Below are positions 17,878-26,290 of a stretch of 64,000 nt of DNA, piece by piece (position 1 is the first letter of the stretch; each line of letters begins with the position of its first letter). Below the pieces are notes generated by a model that saw nothing but the letters and a program-made list of their open reading frames with translations, did not search any database and was not told where the DNA came from. The translations under genes and the position numbers were made by a program. This DNA is from JAFAGO01 sp031987605 (GTDB lineage Bacteria > Bacteroidota > Bacteroidia > Flavobacteriales > Weeksellaceae). The stretch covers positions 124,001 to 188,000 of the forward strand of contig DALZZF010000005.1 of the NCBI GenBank assembly GCA_031987605.1, given 5' to 3'.

Positions 17878-18498
17878 ATGGCCGTAAAAAAGAAAATTTT
17901 AAGAATTATTTTAATTCTTTCTTTTCTAAACTTAATTGTCTCTTTAATTGTGTTTATAACCCAAACTCTTTTGAAGAATAGTGCTTTTGAAATTCAAAAT
18001 CTATCAGCGTTTCAACAATGGGCAATACTAATCGCTGCTTTAATCTCATTTGTCGTAATTGGAAATTTTTTAATCCATAAATATTATCAAAAACAACATA
18101 ATGAAATTTTATATCGGATTAAAAACGAAAAATATGAAATTTTTAGAAATTTAAAATTAACACAAACATGGAATTTTGGATTCAGAATAAATAAAACAGA
18201 TGTAATTCTGATAAAAGACCAAATTATTGTTCTGATTTATAATTCAAATTTTATTGGTTTAATAAAGCAAGCACAACCGGCAATTTTATTTTATAAAGAA
18301 AAATATTCAGAGAGAATAAATGAGAGAATTAGTGGTAAAAGCAAAATTGAAAGTGTTTTTTCTACGAAAAATGGATTTAAAATAACAACAAAAGTTGATA
18401 CATTATTTAATAAAAAAGATTTGAGCTTTTCATTTGAAACAGATGCTGACCAGAAAAATAAAATAATCAAAATTTTGAATGAAAATAGTTTATTGTAA
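17878..18498 (+). CDS. Hypothetical membrane protein
   Basis: 206 residues, not recognised. Two transmembrane helices at about 8-32 (IILILSFLNLIVSLIVFIT) and 45-66 (WAILIAALISFVVIGNFLI), then a cytoplasmic tail of about 140 residues with alternating strands (WNFGFRINKTDVILIKDQIIVLIYN), possibly a PH-like or small beta domain. It is visibly more AT- and Asn/Ile/Lys-rich than dnaG and clpP on either side, which suggests later acquisition. No partner gene is evident. Confidence 0.6.
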   Translation: MAVKKKILRIILILSFLNLIVSLIVFITQTLLKNSAFEIQNLSAFQQWAILIAALISFVVIGNFLIHKYYQKQHNEILYRIKNEKYEIFRNLKLTQTWNFGFRINKTDVILIKDQIIVLIYNSNFIGLIKQAQPAILFYKEKYSERINERISGKSKIESVFSTKNGFKITTKVDTLFNKKDLSFSFETDADQKNKIIKILNENSLL

Positions 18499-18530
18499 AA
18501 AATATCCGAAACATTAAAACAGAACTTTTT

Positions 18531-18572
18531 CCTGCCAAAATGTCTTCACATCAATTTGGAATACTATTAGTA
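18531..18572 (+). promoter_or_regulatory. Possible stress-type upstream element of clpP
   Basis: CTGCCAAAATGTC (18531-18543) is a near-palindrome followed 12 nt later by TTTGGAATACTATTAG. Similar pairs (a TGnCAAAATGTCA palindrome followed by a TTGGCA-type sigma-54 box) occur, as I recall, before Bacteroidetes heat-shock genes. The -12 GC here is not perfect (GT), so this is tentative. Confidence 0.3.
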
Positions 18573-18634
18573 AAACAATCAAGCAAAGTTCAAACAACTT
18601 CAAACTTTGAATCTTAAACTTTAAACAAAAAAAT

Positions 18635-19315
18635 ATGGACATTAAAAAAGATTTCAGAGATTTCTCTGTAAAACACATGGGAAACAGCGGTCTTGCGACC
18701 GATCAATATATGGGAATGTTCAACCCGACCAACCTTACGCCGTATATTATGGAAGAAAGACGTTTAAATGTAGCACAGATGGACGTTTTCTCCAGATTAA
18801 TGATGGACAGGATTATCTTTCTGGGAACCGGAATTGACGATCAGGTTGCCAATATTGTAACCGCACAGTTACTATTTCTTGAAAGTGCTGATCCGGCAAA
18901 AGATATTCAGATTTACATCAATTCTCCGGGCGGAAGCGTATATGCAGGTTTGGGAATTTACGATACGATGCAGATCATAAAACCGGATGTTGCCACAATT
19001 TGTACCGGAATTGCCGCATCAATGGGAGCTGTACTTTTGGTAGCCGGTGAAAAAGGAAAACGTTCTGCGCTGAAGCATTCAAGAGTGATGATTCACCAGC
19101 CAAGCGGTGGCGCACAAGGTGTGGCTTCCGATATGGAAATCAACCTCCGCGAAATGCTGAAACTGAAAAAAGAATTGTACGATATTATTTCGCATCACTC
19201 CGGGCAAACCTATGAATGGGTAGAAAAAGCATCGGATCGTGATTATTGGATGACTTCTTCCGAAGCAAAAGATTTCGGAATGGTGGATGAAGTTTTGGAA
19301 AGAAAAAAAGATTAA
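18635..19315 (+). CDS. clpP: ATP-dependent Clp protease proteolytic subunit ClpP
   Basis: 226 residues, normal for ClpP. Serine protease of the Clp complex that degrades unfolded and tagged proteins with ClpX or ClpA/C. Catalytic Ser in GIAASMGAVLLVAG, catalytic His in RVMIHQPSGGAQG, and the Asp further downstream near residue 190 in the KASDRDYWMTSSEA segment. No tig or clpX is adjacent, so it appears to be transcribed alone. The ATG at 18635 is preceded by a 130-bp leader region with a possible stress promoter. Confidence 0.95.
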   Translation: MDIKKDFRDFSVKHMGNSGLATDQYMGMFNPTNLTPYIMEERRLNVAQMDVFSRLMMDRIIFLGTGIDDQVANIVTAQLLFLESADPAKDIQIYINSPGGSVYAGLGIYDTMQIIKPDVATICTGIAASMGAVLLVAGEKGKRSALKHSRVMIHQPSGGAQGVASDMEINLREMLKLKKELYDIISHHSGQTYEWVEKASDRDYWMTSSEAKDFGMVDEVLERKKD

Positions 19316-19338
19316 TTTTTACATTTCTGATAGTATAC

Positions 19339-19380
19339 AAAAAGAGGGAAGCATATTTTGTTTCCCTCTTTTTTTCTTTT
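19339..19380 (+). terminator. Intrinsic terminator after clpP
   Basis: 12-bp arms 19339-19350 and 19362-19373 (AAAAAGAGGGAA / TTCCCTCTTTTT), 11-nt loop and a T-rich tail; it can also serve the convergent gene ending at 19391. Confidence 0.85.
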
Positions 19381-19390
19381 TTTGTGAAAA

Positions 19391-20824
19391 TTATTTCACG
19401 ATTAATTTTTGTGTTTGCGGTTTTGAAAGGTTTCCACCACTGAATTTCAGCAGATATGTTCCTGGACTTAATGATGAGGTATTTATATCTGTTTTTCCGG
19501 TTTTCAAATCTTGCTGAATGACAAGTTTTCCCGAAACATCAAAAATTTGCAGGTTAATTTTTGCTGATCCTTTCGAGGTTTCAACAGAAAAATATGTTCC
19601 TTTGTTTACGGGATTCGGGTAAATTTTTACCGCATGATTTTTATCCACATCCGATGCCGATAAAAGCAAAGTGCTGAATCTCGGAGCGAAAAGATAGGTG
19701 CTGTTTACACTGCAATTGGTGCGGATTCGCCAGTCGTATTCTGCTCCAGTTTCAAGTCCTGTAAGTTGGATTCCAGAATTTGTAGTGCTGGTAGCAGCAT
19801 TGATCCATTCCTGCGAATCTGCTTTTTTGTAATCTACATCATACGTTGTTCCGGATGCAGCATTCCAATTGAGTGTTGCGCTGTTTTCTGTAATTTCAGC
19901 CGCTGATAATCCTAATGGAGGATCGCAATTTACGCCTGTTTGCCACCCATAATTTTGTCCGGAAAGAATGACGTTCTGACCATGCAAAATATTGGATGCA
20001 ATACTGAGCTGTGCGGTTTCATTATAACCATGAAGATCATACCACATCAAAACGCCATAACCGTCGGAAGCTGTTTTGTTGGCAAGCGTTGTAGTGGTAG
20101 CAGTTGAAGTATTTCCGAGCCAGATTGCGGCGGGAGAAAGATCCGGTTTGGAAAGTGGCGGAATATTGGGCACGCTCCAGGTTCCATAGTAAGGATTGTA
20201 TCCGTGGTTAAGATAATTTCCGGCAAGATTGCCATCCCATGAAAGTCGTGAACGTGCAGGTCCGTAATTGTAGAACGTAATCAGTTTGTCGGGAAGCAAA
20301 GCGCGGAGTTCCTGCAGCAGCATTACAAATGAATAGGCATTTGCATTTCCGGTTCCGTTTGCTCCGTAGTTGGCGTATTCATCATCAAAATCAATTCCGT
20401 CCAAACCATAAGTATGCACGGTGTGTGCCAGTTGAAGTGCAAAATCCCGTGCGGATTCACGATTCGGAAAATTGCAGATTCCTGCTCCCTGATGGTTTCC
20501 GAGAATGGTGAGCAGCACTTTTATGCCTTTTTCCTGAAGCGGCTGGATGTAAGTGTTTCTTTCGTTCAGCACTTTGGTTACATTGTTATTGTTGTAAAGG
20601 TATGCGCGCTGTTTGGAGGTATCGTAATTGATGTTTGCTGCGAAAATATTCACAATATCAAAATACCGGTTTCCGCTGTTTTCCAGGGAATAGGCTGTAG
20701 CATTGAGGAGATTATTGTTGTTCACCTCTACATAGACTACGTTTTTCGGGTTGTTGTCCTGTGCGGAAAGAAGGCTGCAGGAAAGCAGACCAAGACAGCT
20801 CAGGATGGAGTAAAGTTTCTTCAT
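19391..20824 (-). CDS. Secreted GH18 endo-beta-N-acetylglucosaminidase (EndoH/EndoF1 type) with Fn3 and T9SS domain
   Basis: 477 residues. Signal peptide about 1-21 (LLSA/QD). The catalytic domain (about 25-300) carries the GH18 signature as LDGIDFDDEYANYG (141-154), matching the EndoH/EndoF1 branch; the proton donor is Glu149. Such enzymes cut the chitobiose core of N-linked glycans. Residues about 300-385 form a fibronectin type III-like domain (PPLGLSAAEITENSATLNW). The C-terminus (about 395-477) is a T9SS sorting domain (VKIYPNPVNKG, then LSPGTYLLKF). It would release glycans from host or dietary glycoproteins outside the cell. Confidence 0.85.
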   Translation of the reverse strand: MKKLYSILSCLGLLSCSLLSAQDNNPKNVVYVEVNNNNLLNATAYSLENSGNRYFDIVNIFAANINYDTSKQRAYLYNNNNVTKVLNERNTYIQPLQEKGIKVLLTILGNHQGAGICNFPNRESARDFALQLAHTVHTYGLDGIDFDDEYANYGANGTGNANAYSFVMLLQELRALLPDKLITFYNYGPARSRLSWDGNLAGNYLNHGYNPYYGTWSVPNIPPLSKPDLSPAAIWLGNTSTATTTTLANKTASDGYGVLMWYDLHGYNETAQLSIASNILHGQNVILSGQNYGWQTGVNCDPPLGLSAAEITENSATLNWNAASGTTYDVDYKKADSQEWINAATSTTNSGIQLTGLETGAEYDWRIRTNCSVNSTYLFAPRFSTLLLSASDVDKNHAVKIYPNPVNKGTYFSVETSKGSAKINLQIFDVSGKLVIQQDLKTGKTDINTSSLSPGTYLLKFSGGNLSKPQTQKLIVK

Positions 20825-20921
20825 ATTTTTTAAATTAATCGTTGAAATTTCGGGAAATCGCTTACGAATGTACCTAAAAATTATTGTTTTTATTCAATGT
20901 TCTGAAGATAATTTTATTAAA

Positions 20922-20953
20922 AGCATAAAAAAAAGCCGCAATTGTTGCGGCTT
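20922..20953 (-). terminator. Intrinsic terminator of tpiA
   Basis: Arms 20933-20941 and 20945-20953 (AAGCCGCAA / TTGCGGCTT) with loop TTG; on the minus strand this is followed by a T-run (complement of the A-run 20922-20933). Confidence 0.85.
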
Positions 20954-20975
20954 CATCTCTATAATATAGAAATTA

Positions 20976-21734
20976 TTAGTTAAATGCTTCGATGATTTTA
21001 GCGAAATCTTCAATTTTCAGGGCAGCTCCGCCAATCAGTCCGCCATCAATATCCGGTTTTGCAAAGATTTCTTTGGCATTGTCCGGTTTTACGGATCCTC
21101 CATATAAAATGGAAACTTCATCTGCGGTTTCTTTTCCGAATTTTTCAGCGAGAATACTGCGGATATAAGCATGGATTTCCTGTGCCTCTTCCGGTGTTGC
21201 GGTTTCTCCGGTTCCAATTGCCCAAACCGGTTCGTACGCGATGACCACTTTTTTTACTTCATCTGCAGAAAGTCCTGCTAATGCAACTTCGGTCTGGTTT
21301 TTCACCACTTCAAAATGTTTTCCGGCTTTGCGCTGTTCCAAGGTTTCGCCATTGCAGTAAATCGGGATTAATCCTGCATCCAGCAATGCTTTGATTTTTT
21401 TCTGTGCATGGCTGTCGGTTTCGCCGTGGTATTGTCTTCTTTCGGAGTGAGCCACAATACTTCCGTCTACTTCGATTGATTTCAACATGGGTACTGAAAT
21501 CTCACCAGTATACGCTCCGGATGCATATTCGGAAAGATCCTGTGCAAAAACACCTACTTCACCATTAACAAAAATTTCTTCTGCTTTAATCAGGTAAAGA
21601 CTTGGGGGCGCAATATATACTTCGCAGTTGGTGGCATTGTTTCTTTTGTAGTCCAGAAGCTGCTCCATGAGCTCTACTGCTTCAGGATAGGTTTTATTCA
21701 TTTTCCAGTTGCCGGCAACGATGTTTTTTCTCAT
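20976..21734 (-). CDS. tpiA: Triose-phosphate isomerase
   Basis: 252 residues. Interconverts glyceraldehyde 3-phosphate and dihydroxyacetone phosphate in glycolysis. Active site visible: Lys in AGNWKMN, His in VAHSERR, Glu in AYEPVWAIGTG, and the phosphate loop YGGSVKPDNA. Last gene of a minus-strand run that starts with the DUF1599 gene at 26827; about 90 bp separate it from the S9 peptidase gene. A strong terminator follows. Confidence 0.97.
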   Translation of the reverse strand: MRKNIVAGNWKMNKTYPEAVELMEQLLDYKRNNATNCEVYIAPPSLYLIKAEEIFVNGEVGVFAQDLSEYASGAYTGEISVPMLKSIEVDGSIVAHSERRQYHGETDSHAQKKIKALLDAGLIPIYCNGETLEQRKAGKHFEVVKNQTEVALAGLSADEVKKVVIAYEPVWAIGTGETATPEEAQEIHAYIRSILAEKFGKETADEVSILYGGSVKPDNAKEIFAKPDIDGGLIGGAALKIEDFAKIIEAFN

Positions 21735-21825
21735 ATTTTTTTATTTTATTTCTAAGGCTAAAATTACAATATTCTGGTCGCTTTTCCTTTTGGAAGTTGG
21801 ATGATATTTATCCGTTATTAAAAAT

Positions 21826-23955
21826 TTATTTTGTAATTCCTTCCAGTTTAAACATAAAGGCGTACACCAATGCCACATCTTTCAGATAATCAAACCGTCC
21901 CGATGCGCCTCCATGACCGTAATCCATATCGGTTTTCAGAAGGAGAACATTTTTATCGGTTTTTAAATCTCGGAGTTTTGCTACCCATTTCGCAGGCTCA
22001 AAATACTGCACCTGAGAATCATGCAATCCTGTGGTAACAAGGATATTTGGATAGTTTTTCTTTTCAATATTCTCGTAAGGAGAATAGGATTTCATGTAAA
22101 AATAGGCTTCTTTGTTGTTTGGATTTCCCCATTCATCATATTCATTGGTGGTCAGCGGAATGCTTTCATCCAGCATGGTATTCACCACATCCACAAACGG
22201 AACCTGAGAAATGACGCCGTTCCAAAGATTAGGAGCCATATTGGCAACTGCTCCCATCAAAAGACCACCGGCACTTCCGCCCTGTGCATACAGATGTTTA
22301 GGTGAGGTATATTTTTCCTGAACCAGATATTCTCCACAATCGATGAAATCGGTAAAAGTATTTTTCTTTTTCATCATTTTTCCGTCTTCATACCATTGTC
22401 TTCCCATTTCCTGTCCGCCACGGATATGTGCCAATGCATACGCAAAACCTCTATCCAAAAGACTTAATCTTGTGCTGCTGAACGATGCATCCATCGAATT
22501 TCCGTAAGAGCCATACGCATACAACAGAAGCGGGCTGTTGCCGTCTTTTTTATACCCTTTTTTGTACACAATGGAAATAGGGATTTTGGTGCCGTCTTTT
22601 GCAGTGGCAAATAATCTTTCGGTTACATAATTGTTTTTATCGTATCCGCCTATGATTTCCTGTTGTTTTAACAAAGTTCTTTTTCCGGTTTTAAGGTCTT
22701 GTTCGTACTGAGAACTCGGTGTAATCATCGAAGTATACCCGAAACGGAAATTATCGGTATTGTATTCCGGATTTCCTGATGGATAAACGGTATACGTGGG
22801 TTCATCAAATTTTAAAAATTCTTTTTTTCCGGTTTTTCGGTCGTAAATCACCAGTTGCGAAAGTCCGTTCTGTCTTTCGGAAAAAACCAGATAATTTTTA
22901 AATTCCGTAATTCCTTCCATTAAAACCTCTTTTCGGTGCGGAATAAAATCTTTCCAGTTTTCCACGCCGGTTTTATCCAATGGCGTTTCCATTACTTTAA
23001 AGTTGAGCGCATCTTTATTGGTGGTGATTAAGAATTTATCTTCCAAAGCGGTTACATCATACAAAACATCTTTTATTCTCGGCTGAAAAACCTTGAATGT
23101 TCCATACGGATCATCGGCTTTCAGAAAACGTGTTTCCGAGGAAGTGGTCGCTCCGGAATAAATCATAATGTACTTTTCGTTCTTGGATTTTCCAACGCCA
23201 ATGTAATTGGTATTGTCTTTTTCGTGATATACCACCACATCTTTTGCAGGATCGGTTCCCAAAGTATGACGAACAATTTTCTCGGTTAAAAGCGTTTCCG
23301 GATTTTTTGCGGTATAGAAAATCGTTTTGTTATCGTTTGCCCAGATAGAACCTCCGGTTGTGTTTTTAATGCCAAGTTCAGTGGTTTTTCCGGTGGTTAA
23401 ATCTTTCAGAAAAAGTTTGTATTGCCGTCTGGAAACATCATCCACACCGTAAATCATTTTGGTATTGTCCGGACTGATGCTGAATCCGGAAGCGGCAAAA
23501 TACGGTTTTCCTTCTGCCAGTTGATCCACATCCAGAAGAATTTCTTCGGGCGCATTCAGATTTCCTTTTTTACGGCAGTATTTGTAGTATTGTTTTCCGG
23601 TTTCGGTTTTGGTGTAATAGTAATAACCGTTTCTGAAGGTAGGTACAGATTCATCTTTTTCTTTGATTCTGCCTTTCATTTCGGTAAAAAGTTTTTCCTG
23701 AAGCGGTGCGGTATCCTTCATCATCGCGTTCAGATAATTATTTTCAGCGGTAAGGTATTCCACTACTTTGGTGGAATCTTTTCCTTTTTTAAAATAATCA
23801 ATCATCCAGTAATACGGATCGTTTACTTTGTCACCGTGAATGTCGCGAATGTGATTTTGTTTTTCGGCAACCGGTGGTTTGATGTCCGGCCACGACTGCG
23901 CAAACGAAAGGGAACTTACCGCCAACAGCGCCTGGGTGAATAGTTTTTTTTGCAT
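21826..23955 (-). CDS. S9 family peptidase, oligopeptidase B/PtrB type
   Basis: 709 residues. Signal peptide about 1-19 (LSFA/QS). Beta-propeller domain roughly 60-430, then an alpha/beta hydrolase domain with the Ser nucleophile in GGSAGGLLMG, Asp near the TGLHDSQV segment, and His in DYGHGGASGRF. Family S9A enzymes hydrolyse oligopeptides; the periplasmic location here suggests uptake-linked digestion. Separated by 18 bp from the TerB-like gene upstream, so probably in the same operon as tpiA. Confidence 0.9.
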   Translation of the reverse strand: MQKKLFTQALLAVSSLSFAQSWPDIKPPVAEKQNHIRDIHGDKVNDPYYWMIDYFKKGKDSTKVVEYLTAENNYLNAMMKDTAPLQEKLFTEMKGRIKEKDESVPTFRNGYYYYTKTETGKQYYKYCRKKGNLNAPEEILLDVDQLAEGKPYFAASGFSISPDNTKMIYGVDDVSRRQYKLFLKDLTTGKTTELGIKNTTGGSIWANDNKTIFYTAKNPETLLTEKIVRHTLGTDPAKDVVVYHEKDNTNYIGVGKSKNEKYIMIYSGATTSSETRFLKADDPYGTFKVFQPRIKDVLYDVTALEDKFLITTNKDALNFKVMETPLDKTGVENWKDFIPHRKEVLMEGITEFKNYLVFSERQNGLSQLVIYDRKTGKKEFLKFDEPTYTVYPSGNPEYNTDNFRFGYTSMITPSSQYEQDLKTGKRTLLKQQEIIGGYDKNNYVTERLFATAKDGTKIPISIVYKKGYKKDGNSPLLLYAYGSYGNSMDASFSSTRLSLLDRGFAYALAHIRGGQEMGRQWYEDGKMMKKKNTFTDFIDCGEYLVQEKYTSPKHLYAQGGSAGGLLMGAVANMAPNLWNGVISQVPFVDVVNTMLDESIPLTTNEYDEWGNPNNKEAYFYMKSYSPYENIEKKNYPNILVTTGLHDSQVQYFEPAKWVAKLRDLKTDKNVLLLKTDMDYGHGGASGRFDYLKDVALVYAFMFKLEGITK

Positions 23956-23973
23956 ATTTTTTGTGATTTGAAT

Positions 23974-24318
23974 TTATTTCCAGAGGTTTTTGAGGAGCTT
24001 GTAGAAGCGGTGCTCATCTTCTGTAACCTCATTGTCGGCCTTAATCAGCGATTTTGCAAAATTCAGAAATTCTGTTTTTTCCTGTTCTGTGGAATCTTCA
24101 TGGAAGCATCTTGCATGAAATTCAAAATGATCTTTCCAGTCTTCCGGATTCAGATTGGCGATTACTTCCAGCTCATTGTCCAGATTCATCCGGAACGGGA
24201 ATTCTTCTTCCAGATATTCTTTTATTTTAATGCCTTCTTCAGGAACAAATTTTCCGTCAACAGAAGAAAGGATCATCAACAAATGATATCCGGCAATGGG
24301 TTTATTTGATTTTTGCAT
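23974..24318 (-). CDS. TerB-like small protein
   Basis: 114 residues, all-helical, with MLILSSVDGKFVPEEGIKIKEYL and SLIKADNEVTEDEHRFYKLL, the two acidic helix starts typical of TerB-like domains (metal or stress associated). No export signal. About 40 bp from the BT_3928-type gene upstream and 18 bp from the peptidase downstream. The precise role of these stand-alone TerB-like proteins is unknown. Confidence 0.65.
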   Translation of the reverse strand: MQKSNKPIAGYHLLMILSSVDGKFVPEEGIKIKEYLEEEFPFRMNLDNELEVIANLNPEDWKDHFEFHARCFHEDSTEQEKTEFLNFAKSLIKADNEVTEDEHRFYKLLKNLWK

Positions 24319-24358
24319 TTTTATTTTGAGTTAAAAGATTTAAAATATTGGGTAAAAT

Positions 24359-25447
24359 TTATTCTTTAAAATACGTTTCAGCAGCGCCTTTATCGATAAT
24401 TTTGCTGTTTTCCAGAACCAGATAGGAAGGATTGCTTCTTGCAATGGTTTTAATGGCGGTGGCATCCATGCTCAGTTTCGGAAGTCCGGTAATTCCTTTT
24501 ATGGAAGGTGAAACTTCATACGCCGGAATTTTCAGGATTTTTATTTTTTTCTGAACATTTTCGGCAAAAATTTTAGGCTCGGCAATGGCTTCCGGTTTAT
24601 AGGAAAACACGAGGATTACTTTTGGAGCGTGCAGAATTTCTTCCGTAAGATCATTTCCGTTTTCATCTTCTAATTTGAATTTTGAAATTTCGGAGGCATA
24701 TCCTTCTTTCACAATTTTTGAAAAAGTCTTGTCGCTTTGGATTTCCCATGGCGTTCCTTCTTCCCAATATTCTTTCAGGTTTACGTAATCATCCTGATTT
24801 ACATCCTTTTCTTCACCTGTTTTTTTGTTTTTCAGAACATAAAAAGTTTTGAATTCTGAAGGATCTTTGGCTATTTTTTCTTTTTCTGCGTGAATGTCGG
24901 TTCCGATGGCATAATCCCGGAAATCAATCAGTGGTTCACTAAAAGTTCCCCAGCCAATTACAAATGCAGTGGCGACCATAGAAATCACCAAAACAGTTTT
25001 TCTAAAGGAAGAATTTTCTTCATTTTGATTGAAATTTTTACGATACAACAACCACAAAACAATCAGCCCGAACAACAGCACAATATCTTTAATAAAACTT
25101 TGCCACGGCGTGAATTTAATAGCATCACCAAAACATCCGCAGTCGGTAACTTTATTGAAATAAGCCGAATAAAAAGTGAGAAATGCAAAGAAAATACACA
25201 ATGCAATCAGTGCTGCCAGAACTTTTTTTACATGAAGATTCAGCAAAAGCATAATGCCGAGAATCAATTCCAGTGCGACTACAAAAATAGCAATCGGAAG
25301 CGAAAATTCTTCAAAAAAAGGCATATTGAAAACGGTAGGAGAGAAGTATTCTTCCAGTTTAAAGGAAAAGCCGACAACATCAACAGCCTTTACAAAGCCG
25401 GAAGCGATAAAAATCAGTGCGATGATAATTCTTAAAATTTTTCTCAT
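24359..25447 (-). CDS. BT_3928-type membrane protein (DoxX/MauE-like)
   Basis: 362 residues. Four or five transmembrane helices in the first 170 residues (IIIALIFIASGFVKAVD, LPIAIFVVALELILGIMLLL, LAALIALCIFFAFLTFYSA, IVLLFGLIVLWLLY, TVLVISMVATAFVIGWGTF) with a CGCFGD motif, as in DoxX/MauE families that supply reducing equivalents. The soluble C-terminal half (about 180-362) resembles the BT_3928 family. It belongs to the folP-side/DUF1599/tpiA cluster. Its start codon is also the first base triplet of a minisatellite that fills its upstream region. Confidence 0.75.
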   Translation of the reverse strand: MRKILRIIIALIFIASGFVKAVDVVGFSFKLEEYFSPTVFNMPFFEEFSLPIAIFVVALELILGIMLLLNLHVKKVLAALIALCIFFAFLTFYSAYFNKVTDCGCFGDAIKFTPWQSFIKDIVLLFGLIVLWLLYRKNFNQNEENSSFRKTVLVISMVATAFVIGWGTFSEPLIDFRDYAIGTDIHAEKEKIAKDPSEFKTFYVLKNKKTGEEKDVNQDDYVNLKEYWEEGTPWEIQSDKTFSKIVKEGYASEISKFKLEDENGNDLTEEILHAPKVILVFSYKPEAIAEPKIFAENVQKKIKILKIPAYEVSPSIKGITGLPKLSMDATAIKTIARSNPSYLVLENSKIIDKGAAETYFKE

Positions 25448-25868
25448 ATTGTTGAGTTTTGAAGAGGGAAGAGTGAAGATGGAAGTTTAAGAGTTTGTGC
25501 TTTATTTTGTTTTATTATTATTGAAATATTGTTCATATTGTTGAGTTTTGAAGGGGGAAGAGGGAAGATGGAAGTTTAAGAGTTTGTGCTTTATTTTGTT
25601 GTTTTATTATTGAAATCTTGTTCATATTGTTGAGTTTTGAAGTTGGAAGATGGAAGATGGAAGATGGAAGTTTAAAAGTTTGTGCTTTATTTTGTTTTAT
25701 TATTATTATTGAAATATTGTTCATATTGTTGAGTTTTGAAGAGGGAAGAGGGAAGAGGGAAGATGGAAGTTTAAAAGTTTGCGCTTTATTTTGTTGTTTT
25801 ATTATTGAAATATTGTTCATATTGTTGAGTTTTGAAGAGGGAAGTTTAAAAGTTTGTGCTTTATTTTA
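25445..25868 (-). repeat. Five-copy minisatellite, unit 89-99 bp
   Basis: Units begin at 25445, 25534, 25623, 25722 and 25818 (lengths 89, 89, 99, 96 and a truncated fifth). Each starts with CATATTGTTGAGTTTTGAAG and contains a purine-rich block of GGAAGA/GGAAGATGG repeats that varies in length, then AGTTTGTGCTTTATTTTGTT. Read on the minus strand, every unit repeats the start-codon context of the BT_3928-type gene (AACTCAACAATATG). The array accounts for the 413-bp gap between the two genes. Confidence 0.9.
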
Positions 25869-26214
25869 ATTGATTTCTAAAACCGATAATTTGATTCATC
25901 AAATTATAACAGTCATCATACATTTTATTAAAAATTTCGTCAGAAATATATTTTCTGTTTTTAGCCTTATATAGGCAGGTAACAACTTCCGCTAATGAAC
26001 GAATGGAGTACCCTAAAAACTTTTTAAATTCCAGTTTGGATTGAAGAATTGAGCCTTCGGAAATATTAAGTGCAATAGAATCACTTGCACGCCTAATCTG
26101 AGAAGATAAATTAAACATTTCTTCTTTAGGAAATTGCATTGCAATCGAATGAATGTCCTCCCCGAATTTCATCGCTTTCTGCCAGATAATTAATTTCTCA
26201 AATTTAAAACTCAT
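25861..26214 (-). CDS. Four-helix-bundle protein (23S rRNA intervening-sequence protein family)
   Basis: 117 residues from the Met at 26214 (MSFKFEKLIIWQKAM), the usual family start; the longer frame runs into purine-rich repeat DNA. Motifs: KLIIWQKAMKFGEDI, FNLSSQIRRASDSIALNISEG, FLGYSIRSLAEVVTCLYKA. These are the hallmarks of the family also found inside 23S rRNA insertions and related to Avd. It lies between DUF1599 and the BT_3928-type gene, which are otherwise expected to be neighbours, and is flanked by repeats on both sides, so it looks inserted. Molecular role unknown. Confidence 0.85.
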   Translation of the reverse strand: MSFKFEKLIIWQKAMKFGEDIHSIAMQFPKEEMFNLSSQIRRASDSIALNISEGSILQSKLEFKKFLGYSIRSLAEVVTCLYKAKNRKYISDEIFNKMYDDCYNLMNQIIGFRNQLK

Positions 26215-26226
26215 TTGTCTACTATC

Positions 26227-26290
26227 ACTAATTAAACTTCCCACTTCCATCTCCCATCTCCCATCTTCCCACTTTCATCTCCCATCTTCC
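26227..26290. repeat. Purine-rich repeat (CATCTCCC units), inverted relative to the 25445-25868 array
   Basis: The plus strand reads successive CCATCTCCCATCTTCC-type units; the minus strand reads GGAAGATGGGAGATGG, the same motif as in the minisatellite on the other side of the four-helix gene but in opposite orientation. Confidence 0.75.

Noticed and set aside
25533..25820. 95-codon minus-strand frame over the minisatellite
   Set aside because: It is only the repeated start-codon region read through; its protein is three copies of the same low-complexity string.
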